Below, piece by piece: positions 18,341 through 26,524 of a stretch of DNA of 45,611 nt. Below the pieces are notes generated by a model that saw only the letters and a program-made list of their open reading frames with translations, ran no database searches and was not told the DNA's origin. The DNA is taken from NCBI GenBank assembly GCA_945787325.1, contig CALZHP010000013.1:1-45611 (forward strand), in the 5' to 3' direction. The position numbers were made by a program, and so were the translations under genes. Every line of letters begins with the position of its first letter. Position 1 is the stretch's first letter. Origin of the DNA: an uncultured Desulfobulbaceae bacterium (GTDB taxonomy: Bacteria; Desulfobacterota; Desulfobulbia; Desulfobulbales; BM004).

Positions 18341-18982
18341 CTTGTTCAAGGAAAAACTTCTAAACAGGAAAAACTCTCAAAAGATAGCAGATCATTAATA
18401 GAATTAATAATTAACAAAAGGTATTTTGCCCTATCAAATAAAAAGAGCCTTTCTCTTGCATTCTTTTCCTCTTCTATTCTAAATCTTGTGCTACAATGTA
18501 GCACAAACCAGAATGGGTCTGTTTTCGTATTTGCGGAAATAAATTTTTTTTCAAAAAAAGTATACAAAAGAGATTTTAGGAGTAAATTGGAGAAAATAAG
18601 AGAAAATCAAATGTAAAATATTTTTAAAACCTGTTGAAATCTTGACACCTTGTTTCATAACTCCACATTTTCTCATAATAATTAATACTTCATATAGAAA
18701 AACTCGATTTTTCGGGCAATTATGGATGCCTGTATTGGCAACAGCTGAAATAGATGCGAAAAAAAGATTGTTGAAAACTTTTCATAGAAATAAAGCTAAT
18801 TCTTCCAAATCATCTTTGACGATAGACAAGCTTTCTATTAAAAAATTTGACCAAGAAATGAATTTCAACAAAAGATACTTCTAGTTCAGTTGCCTCTCTG
18901 TTGTTTTTGTAATGAAGTTCGTTTTTCAAATTAGAAAAAACTAATCATAAATCCAAATTGTACATTCTTAGGGTGCCCTTTT
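18341..18982. other. AT-rich intergenic region upstream of dnaA
   Basis: This 640-base gap is strongly AT-rich and holds the perfect 21-base dyad listed next. TTGACA at 18642-18647 faces dnaA but has only ACATTT at the expected -10. I looked for TTATCCACA-like DnaA boxes and saw no convincing cluster, so I do not call an origin. An 80-codon plus-strand frame (18642-18884) has no ribosome site and low-complexity, Lys-rich content; I do not call it a gene. Confidence 0.55.
18486..18506. promoter_or_regulatory. Perfect 21-base dyad, likely operator
   Basis: TTGTGCTACA (18486-18495) and its exact reverse complement TGTAGCACAA (18497-18506) flank a single A. A one-base centre cannot form a hairpin loop, so a dimeric DNA-binding protein is the natural explanation. 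The nearest downstream gene on the plus strand is dnaA, 477 bases away; comF ends 146 bases before it. Confidence 0.55.
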
Positions 18983-20323
18983 ATGCTTTGGGAGAAAATT
19001 AAAAATTCTTTAAAAGACAAGCTTCCGTCAACAACTCATGGATTATGGATCGAACCTCTTGACTGTGTCAACCAGAATGAAAAGGAAATCGCACTATCGT
19101 GCCCGGACCGTTTTTTTTGTTCATGGGTAAGAGATAATTATTCACATCATATCAGGGAAAGCCTTAATGAATTTGGCAGAGAGGAACTAAGTGTCAGATT
19201 TACAGTATCTGATAATGTGATTAATGGACATGACGATCACAACATCAAGGAACAGGCTAAAGAGCAGCTTCGACTGCCCTCCATACCAGAAGTACAATCC
19301 AATGTAAGAAACCTTCACCCACGATACACTTTTGAAGAATTCATGGTGGGTGACAGCAACGTTCTGGCCCAGTCAGCATGCCGTTCCATCTCAGTCGGAG
19401 ACTCATCCCTGGGACCTTCTCTCTATATTAATGCTGGAACAGGGCTTGGCAAAAGCCATTTAACTCATGCAGTTGCCCACGATGTAATCACCAATTCTCC
19501 AGGAACAAGACTTCACTATCTTACTGCTCAGCAGTTTTCTGCAGAAATGGTACAGGGAATAAAATGCAAATCGATGGATCAGTTCAAAGAGAAATATTAC
19601 AACCATTGTGACCTGTTGCTTATTGAAGACGTGCATACCTTGACAGGTAAAACCAAGACCCAAACCGAATTGAACGATATACTTGATGTCCTTATGAAGG
19701 CAGGCAAAAGGATTATACTTACTGGCGCTATGTCTCCCAGGGACATCCCCAATATTGACAATGGATTTCGCTCACGTATGTCAGCGGGTCTTATTTCGAC
19801 AATCAATCCCCCGGACCAGAAAACAAGAATTCGCATCATTCGCCGCAAAGCGCTGAATTGTAACCTGCAGCTGTCAGAATCGTTAATCAAGTACCTGGCG
19901 CACAGAATAAAGGGCGATATTCGCCAGGTAGAAAGTGCTATTGTCGGACTTAAAGCCAAGTCTGCTCTGCTAAAAAGTGATCCAAATATGGAGATGGTAA
20001 ATGAAGTTATTCGCGAAATCGTCGGATCAATGACAACAGAACTTACCTCTGACGCTATCAGAGATTTTATAGCGGAACAGTTCAATATTAGAATTACCGA
20101 TTTGCAATCCAAATCCCGCAAAAAATCAATTGCTTTTCCGCGACAAGTATCAATGTATCTTTCCCGCAAACTAACAGAGCAGGCCCTGTCTGATATTGGA
20201 CGCTCATTCAACAGGGACCATTCGACCGTGCTGCATTCAATTAAGGTAATATCTGATGCCGTTGCCAGAAATGGCAGTGTGAGGGGTCAGGTGAAACTGC
20301 TGGAAGATAAGCTTAAAGAATAA
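18983..20323 (+). CDS. dnaA: Chromosomal replication initiator protein DnaA
   Basis: This 446-residue protein has all DnaA parts: domain I (MLWEKIKNSLKDKLPSTTHG...LWIEPL type start), a short linker, the AAA+ domain beginning RYTFEEFMVGDSN, and domain IV with the DnaA-box binding signature RDHSTVLHSIKVI near residues 412-424. Walker A reads NAGTGLGKSH, against the common GGVGLGKTH, and Walker B reads LLLIEDVH instead of LLIDDIQ. The catalytic Lys and acidic residues are kept, so ATP binding is expected. AGGGTG seven bases upstream supports the start. No dnaN, recF or gyrB is adjacent and no clear origin is seen, so it could be the main initiator moved from oriC or a second copy. Convergent with hemG, 30 bases apart. 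Confidence 0.9.
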   Translation: MLWEKIKNSLKDKLPSTTHGLWIEPLDCVNQNEKEIALSCPDRFFCSWVRDNYSHHIRESLNEFGREELSVRFTVSDNVINGHDDHNIKEQAKEQLRLPSIPEVQSNVRNLHPRYTFEEFMVGDSNVLAQSACRSISVGDSSLGPSLYINAGTGLGKSHLTHAVAHDVITNSPGTRLHYLTAQQFSAEMVQGIKCKSMDQFKEKYYNHCDLLLIEDVHTLTGKTKTQTELNDILDVLMKAGKRIILTGAMSPRDIPNIDNGFRSRMSAGLISTINPPDQKTRIRIIRRKALNCNLQLSESLIKYLAHRIKGDIRQVESAIVGLKAKSALLKSDPNMEMVNEVIREIVGSMTTELTSDAIRDFIAEQFNIRITDLQSKSRKKSIAFPRQVSMYLSRKLTEQALSDIGRSFNRDHSTVLHSIKVISDAVARNGSVRGQVKLLEDKLKE

Positions 20324-20334
20324 AGGCTTTATTC
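20318..20334. repeat. Short palindrome between convergent dnaA and hemG
   Basis: GAATAAAG and CTTTATTC are exact inverted copies around one G. The left arm runs into the dnaA stop codon. It may act as part of a two-way transcription end, but there is no T run and the loop is too tight for a simple hairpin. Confidence 0.3.
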
Positions 20335-20353
20335 AGCAAAACAAAAAAGATAA

Positions 20354-21757
20354 TTAGAAGTAAACTTTCTTAACTTCTGTTATCTCATGTAACTCTTCAT
20401 CGCCACTGGCGATGACCTCTGCAGCCTTTTTGGCTGACTTTATCATGTCATTAAGGCCAACCCCACCCCAGCCAAAACCACACACATGAAGCCCTTTATG
20501 TTTAGTCTCTAAAGACCTGCACCATTTCAACAGTTCCGGGTATCCAAGTTCAAGTTGTGGTATACCTCCCAGCGGACGTAGAACCTTTGCAAAGCAGGGA
20601 GGTTCGGGTAAATCTATAAGCTGCCTCAAATCCTCATAAACCTCATGTACAAGATCGTTATCGTCCATACTGAACCTGTCCGGATGTCTTCTACCGCCAA
20701 CAAGGGCTTCCAACAGTACATGTCCCTCGGGCGCCCTGCCCTGAAACATATGCGAGGAAAACAATGCACCCAGCGAGAACCTTTTCTCCTGTTCTGGGGC
20801 CAGGTATCCAAAGCCAAATGGTATGTTTGCCTCACTGGTAAAACCCATAACAACATTGGCGATATTCGCCTCTGGAACTTTAAGAACCGGCGGTTTTTGC
20901 TCCTCTTTATCGATAACTGTCTCCAGTAACGCCAGGGTTTGATTTACTGAAAGGGCCAGGACAAGTGAATTCGCCAAATATTTTTTTCCTTCTGTCATCA
21001 CTTCCCAAATTCCATCATGTTGGTTAATACCTTTTGCAGCCGTGTTAAATATGATTGGTGTTTTCTCAGCAAGTGCCCGGGGCAGTCTTTCCATTCCCTG
21101 AGCGAAACTCACCATGGCTGGCAATCCTTTTCTTTCATTCCCGCCATTTCTGACTTTTTTCTGTGTTCTCTTTTGGAGCAACCCACGGATAACAGAACCC
21201 GACTCTTGCTCGATGGCGCGCACACCCGGCATAACAGCATCAATGCTGAGGCGCTCAAAATCGCCGGCATATGTACCTGTAAATACGGCATCTGCAAAGG
21301 GCAGCAAACTCCTGCCGAATCTATATGCAACCCACTGACTGACAGTTTGCTCTTCAACTACAGGTTTTTTCCAGAGGTCTGCCAAAACGCGGAGTTTGGC
21401 TGTTATCGGTATAAGTGATGAGGCTATTATTTTCTTTGGGTTCTGGGGGATTAAAGCCAGCTTGCCATCCAGACAAATGTATCTGACAAAGTCGGCAAGC
21501 GGAGCTTTCTGGATTTCTTTATCCAGCCCGGTGTCGACAAGCAGTTCACGGCTTTCAACAGTATTATCCAGAAAACCGTGTGGGCCCCACTCGGCCAGAT
21601 AACCATCTTGGTTAAATGAACGGACAACTCCCCCAGGCCTGGAATCTTTTTCAAGCAAAAGAACCCGAACGCCCGGCTTCATCTTTTTAATAAAATGAGA
21701 AACACTCAGTCCAGATATTCCTGCTCCAATAATTATGACATCAAAGTGGTTTTCCAT
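20354..21757 (-). CDS. hemG: Protoporphyrinogen oxidase
   Basis: This 467-residue flavoprotein oxidises protoporphyrinogen IX to protoporphyrin IX, the last step before iron insertion in haem synthesis. It is the FAD-dependent, oxygen-type enzyme also called HemY. The N-terminal FAD motif DVIIIGAGISGLSVS (residues 6-20) is followed by LLLEKDSRPGGVVRS, and the C-terminal FAD-contact region GLHVCGFGWGGVGLNDMIKS is present. The length fits the family (about 460-480). TTAGGAAA lies six bases before the ATG. The phosphoesterase gene ends seven bases upstream on the same strand, so the two form an operon. No other haem gene is nearby. Confidence 0.93.
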   Translation of the reverse strand: MENHFDVIIIGAGISGLSVSHFIKKMKPGVRVLLLEKDSRPGGVVRSFNQDGYLAEWGPHGFLDNTVESRELLVDTGLDKEIQKAPLADFVRYICLDGKLALIPQNPKKIIASSLIPITAKLRVLADLWKKPVVEEQTVSQWVAYRFGRSLLPFADAVFTGTYAGDFERLSIDAVMPGVRAIEQESGSVIRGLLQKRTQKKVRNGGNERKGLPAMVSFAQGMERLPRALAEKTPIIFNTAAKGINQHDGIWEVMTEGKKYLANSLVLALSVNQTLALLETVIDKEEQKPPVLKVPEANIANVVMGFTSEANIPFGFGYLAPEQEKRFSLGALFSSHMFQGRAPEGHVLLEALVGGRRHPDRFSMDDNDLVHEVYEDLRQLIDLPEPPCFAKVLRPLGGIPQLELGYPELLKWCRSLETKHKGLHVCGFGWGGVGLNDMIKSAKKAAEVIASGDEELHEITEVKKVYF

Positions 21758-21764
21758 AGTTTTC

Positions 21765-22415
21765 CTAAGGCTTGAGACTTGCGCTGACCTGGCCGTTTTC
21801 TATCGTTACCTCAACCCAACTTCCATCTTTTATCATGCCTGGGTTTACTATCGGTGTATTACCAATCATATCCTCTGCGCTTGCTTCATGGATATGGCCG
21901 GTAAGGCAGAGTGCCGGTTGGTTTTTCTCAATGAAAGACCTCACCGCTGTACTGCCCACATGAATACCACCGCTGATAACATCGGTTTTTGTATTGTTTG
22001 GGGGCGTATGCGATACGAGGATGAGAGTTTCTGCCTCCTTAACCTGCTCGAAGCCAGAGCTTAAGATTTCAGCAAGTTCATCTTCATTAAATTCTATCGG
22101 GGTTTTGAATGGTGTAATATTTGAGCCACCGACACCAAAAAAACCGATCCCATCTACAATCTTACCCCGTCCGTGAAGGCTTACATTCTTTTCAACAAGG
22201 TAGTCGTCAACCTCTCTTTGATCGAGATTTCCAGGAAGAGCTAATATATTTTGGTTGATTTTCACAACCTCATCGAAGATCTGACTTGCTTCTTTCCGAC
22301 CCCCAAAGTTAGTGAAATCTCCTGTAATTATGATCAGGTCTGCCTTGTCGATTTCCGGTATTTTGTTAAACTTTCCCAAATCCATGTGCACATCGCCAAA
22401 CGCAATAATATTCAT
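21765..22415 (-). CDS. Metallophosphoesterase family protein
   Basis: This 216-residue protein carries the calcineurin-like metal-binding motifs in order: GDVH (residues 7-10), GDFTNFGG (about 33-40), GNLDQ (about 61-65), SHTPP and GHIHE. This makes a two-metal phosphoesterase fold likely. Substrates in this family range from nucleotides to phosphodiesters and cannot be assigned here. There is no signal peptide, so the protein is cytoplasmic. A very strong ribosome site (GAGGAGGT) fixes the start. It is the first gene of a pair with hemG; whether this has meaning for haem synthesis is unknown. Confidence 0.88.
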   Translation of the reverse strand: MNIIAFGDVHMDLGKFNKIPEIDKADLIIITGDFTNFGGRKEASQIFDEVVKINQNILALPGNLDQREVDDYLVEKNVSLHGRGKIVDGIGFFGVGGSNITPFKTPIEFNEDELAEILSSGFEQVKEAETLILVSHTPPNNTKTDVISGGIHVGSTAVRSFIEKNQPALCLTGHIHEASAEDMIGNTPIVNPGMIKDGSWVEVTIENGQVSASLKP

Positions 22416-22565
22416 GAATAGTACCTCCTCGATTTAGACTCATTTAATTTAACGTTATCGATCCCTAAAATTTAAAAAAAATATCATTAGGTGCTTTAGT
22501 TGAATATATTTTTCACAAAAAATAGAAAGCGGTTGGTTATTTTTTATGATCAACCAAACACAGGC

Positions 22566-22597
22566 TTGACACAATTTGGAAGATGATTATCATTTTT
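22566..22597 (+). promoter_or_regulatory. Promoter with overlapping Fur-box-like site upstream of htpG
   Basis: TTGACA (22566-22571), a 16-base spacer and TATCAT (22588-22593) form a good sigma-70 promoter facing htpG. The segment 22579-22597, read on the minus strand, matches 15 of 19 positions of the classical Fur consensus, including the whole TGATAATCA core, and covers the -10 element. The start of transcription would be near 22600, leaving a leader of about 160 bases before htpG. TTGGTT/AACCAA (22533-22557) is a further dyad just upstream. I saw no sigma-32 promoter or CIRCE element in 22416-22761, and no clear promoter for the divergent phosphoesterase-hemG pair. Confidence 0.45.
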
Positions 22598-22761
22598 GCG
22601 CAAATTCATGGAAAAATCAATATATTGATAGCATGCTGGCCAGCGGTAAAGGTGCCTACATCAAGTTATGCTTTTAATTTCACCAATAAATGTTTACAGT
22701 CGCTGTCGAATTTAGGCTTCGAGGACATCAACTAAATAATTGTTATAAGAGGTATTGAAAA

Positions 22762-24636
22762 ATGACACCAGTGAAAACCGAAACAAAAGAGTTTCAAGCT
22801 GAAGTAAAAAAGCTTTTGGATATTGTGATTCACTCTCTCTATACAGAAAAAGATATCTTTGTCCGTGAATTGATTTCTAATGCTGCAGACGCACTGGAAA
22901 AATTCAGGCACCAAAGTCTACTGGAAGAAGAGGTTTTTGACAGCCATGTACCCCTTGAAATCAAAATTGACCCCGACAAAGATAAGCATATACTGACTAT
23001 CACTGATACTGGTATTGGTATGACCAGAGAGGAACTTGAAAGCAATTTAGGTACTATCGCGCATTCGGGTTCCAAAACGTTTCTTACCGAGCTCGCCGAG
23101 GCCGCAAAAAAAGATGTCAATCTAATTGGCCAGTTTGGGGTAGGTTTTTACTCGGCTTTTATGGCAGCAAAAAAAGTACGTGTGCAGTCCCGGTCATACA
23201 GAAAAGATGCCGAAGGCTATGAATGGAGTTCCGAGGGTACTGGGAACTATACTTTAAAGCCTGCACCCGGCATTCACAGGGGTACTAAAATTATTCTTGA
23301 ACTCAAAGATGACTCACATAATTATTCCGAAAAAGAATCCATAAAACAGATAATTAAACAGTATTCTACCTTTGTTCCTTTTCCAATAATCATGGATGGT
23401 GAGACCCTCAATACCATACAGGCAATCTGGACCAGAAACAAAAATGATATCAAGGAAGAAGAGTATACAGAATTCTATAAATATGTCGGAAACGCTTTTG
23501 ACGAACCTTCTTACAAGCTGCACTTCTCAACAGACGCCCCACTAGCCATTAACGCTCTTCTTTTTATACCCAAGGAGAATATGGAAAAATTCGGCTTCGG
23601 CAGAATCTCATCTGGTGTCAACCTGTATTGCCAAAAGGTACTCATTGAACAGCATAGCGAAAACATTCTGCCGGAATGGCTTCGGTTCGTAAAAGGTGTT
23701 GTAGACAGTGAAGACCTGCCTCTTAATATATCCCGCCAAGCATTGCAGGACAGTGCCCTGGTTGCAAAAGTTAAAAAAATTATTACCAAACGGCTTCTCA
23801 AATTTCTTGAAGAAGAGGCTAAGAGTAACCCTGAAATGTACCTCGAATTCTGGAATAACTTTGGAATATATCTAAAAGAAGGAATCACTTCCGATTTTAA
23901 CTACAAAGACGAGATCGCCAAGCTCTTGCGCTTTGAATCCTCGAAAACGAAAGCGGGCAAGGTTGTTTCACTTGCCGAGTACGTGGAGCGCATGAAAGAA
24001 GATCAGAAAAATATTTACTACATCAACGGCCCCAACCGCGAAGCTATTGAGTCAGGACCCTATATTGAGGCCTTTAAAAAACAGGATATTGAAATCCTAT
24101 ATACTCTTGAACCCATTGATGATTTTGTCATGAACCATCTTGGGCTTTTTGATGAGAAAAAGCTGGTTTCCGCTGAAAGAGCCGACCTTGACCTTCCCGA
24201 GGCAAAGAAAGGGGAGGATGAAAGTGCTACTGAAACAGAAAAATCTCTTGGAGATGATGAATCAAAAAAATTGACTGAATGGATGAAAGACATCCTGAAA
24301 GACCGGGTTAAAGACGTTACCGTCTCCAAACGACTTGTTGACAGCCCGGCAATGGTAGTCAATCCGGATGCTTATATGACGAGTACAATGGAGCGCGTTC
24401 TGCAGGCTTCCGGACAGGATTTTCATGAATCAGGCAAAAAAAACCTGGAGCTGAACGTAAACCACCCACTAATTTTTCAATTGTCCACACTTAAAGACAA
24501 GGATACAGACTTCGCACTGGAGGTTGCCAATCAGATTCTGGATAATGCACTTATCCAGGCAGGTCTTGTTGTAGATCCAAGAAAAATAGTAGAGCGCAGT
24601 TACAAAATTATGGAACGAGCTATCATTGAAAAATAA
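22762..24636 (+). CDS. htpG: Molecular chaperone HtpG (bacterial Hsp90)
   Basis: This 624-residue protein is a full-length Hsp90: N-terminal GHKL ATPase, middle client-binding domain and C-terminal dimerisation domain. ATP-site motifs are ELISNAADALEKFR (about residues 36-49), DTGIGMTREEL (about 80-90) and GQFGVGFYSAFMAA (about 122-135). The middle-domain signature GVVDSEDLPLNISR with the catalytic Arg is near residues 311-324. A charged stretch rich in Glu and Asp (about 478-502) precedes the C-terminal domain. AGAGGT nine bases upstream supports the ATG. It acts in the cytoplasm on late-stage protein folding. A hairpin follows the stop. Confidence 0.97.
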   Translation: MTPVKTETKEFQAEVKKLLDIVIHSLYTEKDIFVRELISNAADALEKFRHQSLLEEEVFDSHVPLEIKIDPDKDKHILTITDTGIGMTREELESNLGTIAHSGSKTFLTELAEAAKKDVNLIGQFGVGFYSAFMAAKKVRVQSRSYRKDAEGYEWSSEGTGNYTLKPAPGIHRGTKIILELKDDSHNYSEKESIKQIIKQYSTFVPFPIIMDGETLNTIQAIWTRNKNDIKEEEYTEFYKYVGNAFDEPSYKLHFSTDAPLAINALLFIPKENMEKFGFGRISSGVNLYCQKVLIEQHSENILPEWLRFVKGVVDSEDLPLNISRQALQDSALVAKVKKIITKRLLKFLEEEAKSNPEMYLEFWNNFGIYLKEGITSDFNYKDEIAKLLRFESSKTKAGKVVSLAEYVERMKEDQKNIYYINGPNREAIESGPYIEAFKKQDIEILYTLEPIDDFVMNHLGLFDEKKLVSAERADLDLPEAKKGEDESATETEKSLGDDESKKLTEWMKDILKDRVKDVTVSKRLVDSPAMVVNPDAYMTSTMERVLQASGQDFHESGKKNLELNVNHPLIFQLSTLKDKDTDFALEVANQILDNALIQAGLVVDPRKIVERSYKIMERAIIEK

Positions 24637-24645
24637 TTTTTCTGG

Positions 24646-24694
24646 CATTGCCTTCCTCTGTTCGTTTAAATATTCGTTCAAAGGAAGGCTGTGC
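24646..24694 (+). terminator. Hairpin after htpG
   Basis: GCCTTCCT (24650-24657) pairs exactly with AGGAAGGC (24682-24689). Outer GCA/TGC pairs extend the stem across a two-base mismatch. The loop of about 24 bases is long and no T run follows, so termination is likely but not of the textbook type. Confidence 0.5.
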
Positions 24695-24868
24695 TGAATA
24701 ATTTATATTACTTCAATCTTTATTCTATTCTTTTACCATTGAACATCCTGTAGTGAACACCTTGCCCATATAGTTATTGAAAAAAGCAGGGCTTCGTTAT
24801 ATCTTTTGCCGGTAATACGTACCTCGAGGGTAAAGTGCAATTTTTATTATTCCAGGAGAATTAAATTT

Positions 24869-25246
24869 ATGACTTTCAAGCGCTTATGGCTTTTCGGCAT
24901 TTTAACTGCTGTACTATTGTCACTTACTGGCTGTACAGGTGGAAGCTATATCAGACACTTGGCATCAGATGCCAGCCTTCTTACTCCGGGCAAAACAACA
25001 AAAAAAGATGTTCTTGCCGTATTGGGGCAGCCCTCAGAAAAACGTGAGTTGAATGACAAGGAAGAAGTCTGGATCTATTACCAGGTAAACAAAAGCACCT
25101 TGAGAAAAACTCCTTACGTGGGTGATAAAATGGGCTACGAAGAATATGACGTTTTGAATATCGCCTTTTCTGGTGACCTTGTTAATCACAGTGTCTACCG
25201 CCTGTTAACAGAGGGTGAATTTGATAAGGGTGTCAGCAAAGAGTGA
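24869..25246 (+). CDS. BamE/SmpA-like outer membrane lipoprotein
   Basis: From the ATG at 24869, which has AGGAGA upstream, this is a 125-residue lipoprotein. It starts [18 protein letters not shown] and has the lipobox LTGC, so the mature protein begins at Cys near residue 21. The body has the SmpA/OmlA pattern: [20 protein letters not shown] followed by EVWIYYQV. BamE is an accessory part of the outer membrane assembly machine, and bamA is present in the window, but small lipoproteins of this fold also have other roles. An ATG at 24806 would add 21 residues and spoil the signal peptide. The stop overlaps the GTG start of pcm by four bases, so the genes are coupled. Confidence 0.75.
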   Translation: MTFKRLWLFGILTAVLLSLTGCTGGSYIRHLASDASLLTPGKTTKKDVLAVLGQPSEKRELNDKEEVWIYYQVNKSTLRKTPYVGDKMGYEEYDVLNIAFSGDLVNHSVYRLLTEGEFDKGVSKE

Positions 25247-25908
25247 AAGACCAATCCTCTAATTATGAAAAAGCACGGGCCAGAATGGTTAACGAACAAC
25301 TGGTTCCCCGTGGCATAACAGATCCTAAAGTTCTCACCGCCATGAACTTGGTTCCCCGGCACTTGTTTGTTGAAAATGCCCTCTGGGGCCAAGCATACGG
25401 GGATCATCCACTTCCCATAGGAGAGGGACAGACTATTTCTCAGCCTTACATTGTTGCCCTGATGACACAGGCCCTTCAGCTTAAAGGTCATGAACACGTA
25501 CTTGAAATTGGAACTGGCTCGGGATATCAAGCTGCTGTACTATCTAGAATCTGCGAAAAGGTATTTACAGTTGAGCGAGTTGATTCACTTATCGTTAAAG
25601 CACGCAAAACATTTGACAAACTTCACTATATAAATATCCTCGGCAAACTTGATGATGGGACGCTGGGATGGCCCGAAAATGCTCCATATGATGCTATAAT
25701 AGTTACAGCAGGCGGCCCCCGTGTACCCGAACCACTACTAAAGCAACTTGCAGATCCTGGAATTCTTGTCATTCCGGTCGGATCACGTTCTTTTCAGGAA
25801 TTGGAGGTCGTCTCCAAAAAAGATGGTGCACTGAAATCAAAAATAATTGAGAGCGTAAGATTCGTCGATCTTATCGGAACTCACGGCTGGCAAAATGACT
25901 TCTCCTGA
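25243..25908 (+). CDS. pcm: Protein-L-isoaspartate O-methyltransferase
   Basis: This 221-residue enzyme methylates L-isoaspartyl residues with S-adenosylmethionine, beginning repair of damaged proteins. Family motifs are plain: [11 protein letters not shown] near the start, [17 protein letters not shown], the SAM loop [15 protein letters not shown] (about residues 86-100) and the post-loop [14 protein letters not shown]. The start is a GTG inside the stop of the lipoprotein gene (GTGA overlap). The end overlaps the next gene by 14 bases, so three genes form one operon. surE, often a neighbour of pcm in other bacteria, is present about 6 kb away on the other strand. Confidence 0.96.
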   Translation: MKDQSSNYEKARARMVNEQLVPRGITDPKVLTAMNLVPRHLFVENALWGQAYGDHPLPIGEGQTISQPYIVALMTQALQLKGHEHVLEIGTGSGYQAAVLSRICEKVFTVERVDSLIVKARKTFDKLHYINILGKLDDGTLGWPENAPYDAIIVTAGGPRVPEPLLKQLADPGILVIPVGSRSFQELEVVSKKDGALKSKIIESVRFVDLIGTHGWQNDFS

Positions 25909-26524
25909 AGAGAGCACTCAAATATCGGCCGACAACGCCGGGATTTTGCGCCGTTTTTATGATAGTTGTCTCAAATGGGTACAAACCCCTTATGGAGTGT
26001 GGGCTCTTTTTTTATTTGCAGTAGCCGAATCTTCTTTCTTTCCTATCCCGCCTGATGTTTTTCTCATGGCGTTATGCATATCTGTTCCCAATAAGTCTTT
26101 TCGATATGCCACAATCTGTTCCCTGGGTTCTGTAATTGGAGGCGCAATCGGTTACGGGCTTGGCCTTGGTTTCATGGATACCATTGGGGTTAAAATACTT
26201 GACTGGTACGGGTTAAATGAAAAATATGAAACCGTTCAGCAACTCTATAAGCAGTATGATGCGCTCGCAGTTGGAGCTGCGGGTTTCACACCTTTACCTT
26301 ACAAACTTTTTACTATCACTGCCGGCGCCTTCAAGATAAATTTTATTACCTTTATCCTTGTTTCAATTGTATCGCGATCAGCGCGGTTTTTTTTGGTATC
26401 AGCCCTTATATACAAATTCGGGCCACCAATCCGAATTTTTATTGAGCGCTACTTTAACCTTCTAGCTACACTCTTTTTTGTCCTTCTTGTAAGCGGGTTT
26501 CTAATAGTCAAATGGTTTCTGTGA
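25895..26524 (+). CDS. DedA/YqaA family inner membrane protein
   Basis: This 209-residue protein has a cytoplasmic start, about four to five hydrophobic segments, and the DedA/SNARE-associated (VTT) pattern: [17 protein letters not shown] near residue 46, [13 protein letters not shown] near residue 80, and [17 protein letters not shown] near residue 131. It is shorter than typical DedA proteins and matches the YqaA subgroup. DedA relatives help lipid flipping and membrane homeostasis; the exact role of YqaA is not known. Its start lies within the end of pcm. Its 3' end overlaps the end of the convergent deaminase gene by 17 bases. Confidence 0.87.
   Translation: MTSPEESTQISADNAGILRRFYDSCLKWVQTPYGVWALFLFAVAESSFFPIPPDVFLMALCISVPNKSFRYATICSLGSVIGGAIGYGLGLGFMDTIGVKILDWYGLNEKYETVQQLYKQYDALAVGAAGFTPLPYKLFTITAGAFKINFITFILVSIVSRSARFFLVSALIYKFGPPIRIFIERYFNLLATLFFVLLVSGFLIVKWFL

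Noticed and set aside
18346-18567. 73-codon minus-strand frame containing the 21-base dyad
   Set aside because: No ribosome site and a low-complexity product; the dyad inside it is better explained as an operator.
18642-18884. 80-codon plus-strand frame upstream of dnaA
   Set aside because: No ribosome site, AT-rich Lys/Ser composition expected of non-coding DNA, and it begins inside a promoter-like TTGACA.
18341-18982. Chromosomal origin next to dnaA
   Set aside because: AT-rich, but no cluster of TTATCCACA-like boxes is visible and dnaN is absent.
19597-20211. 204-codon minus-strand frame inside dnaA
   Set aside because: Antisense shadow of a certain gene; no recognisable protein features.
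22690-22758. 22-codon frame in the htpG leader
   Set aside because: No ribosome site and no protein-like pattern; too short to support.
26508-26524. 17-base overlap of convergent genes as a special regulatory site
   Set aside because: Short tail-to-tail overlaps are common and nothing else marks this one.
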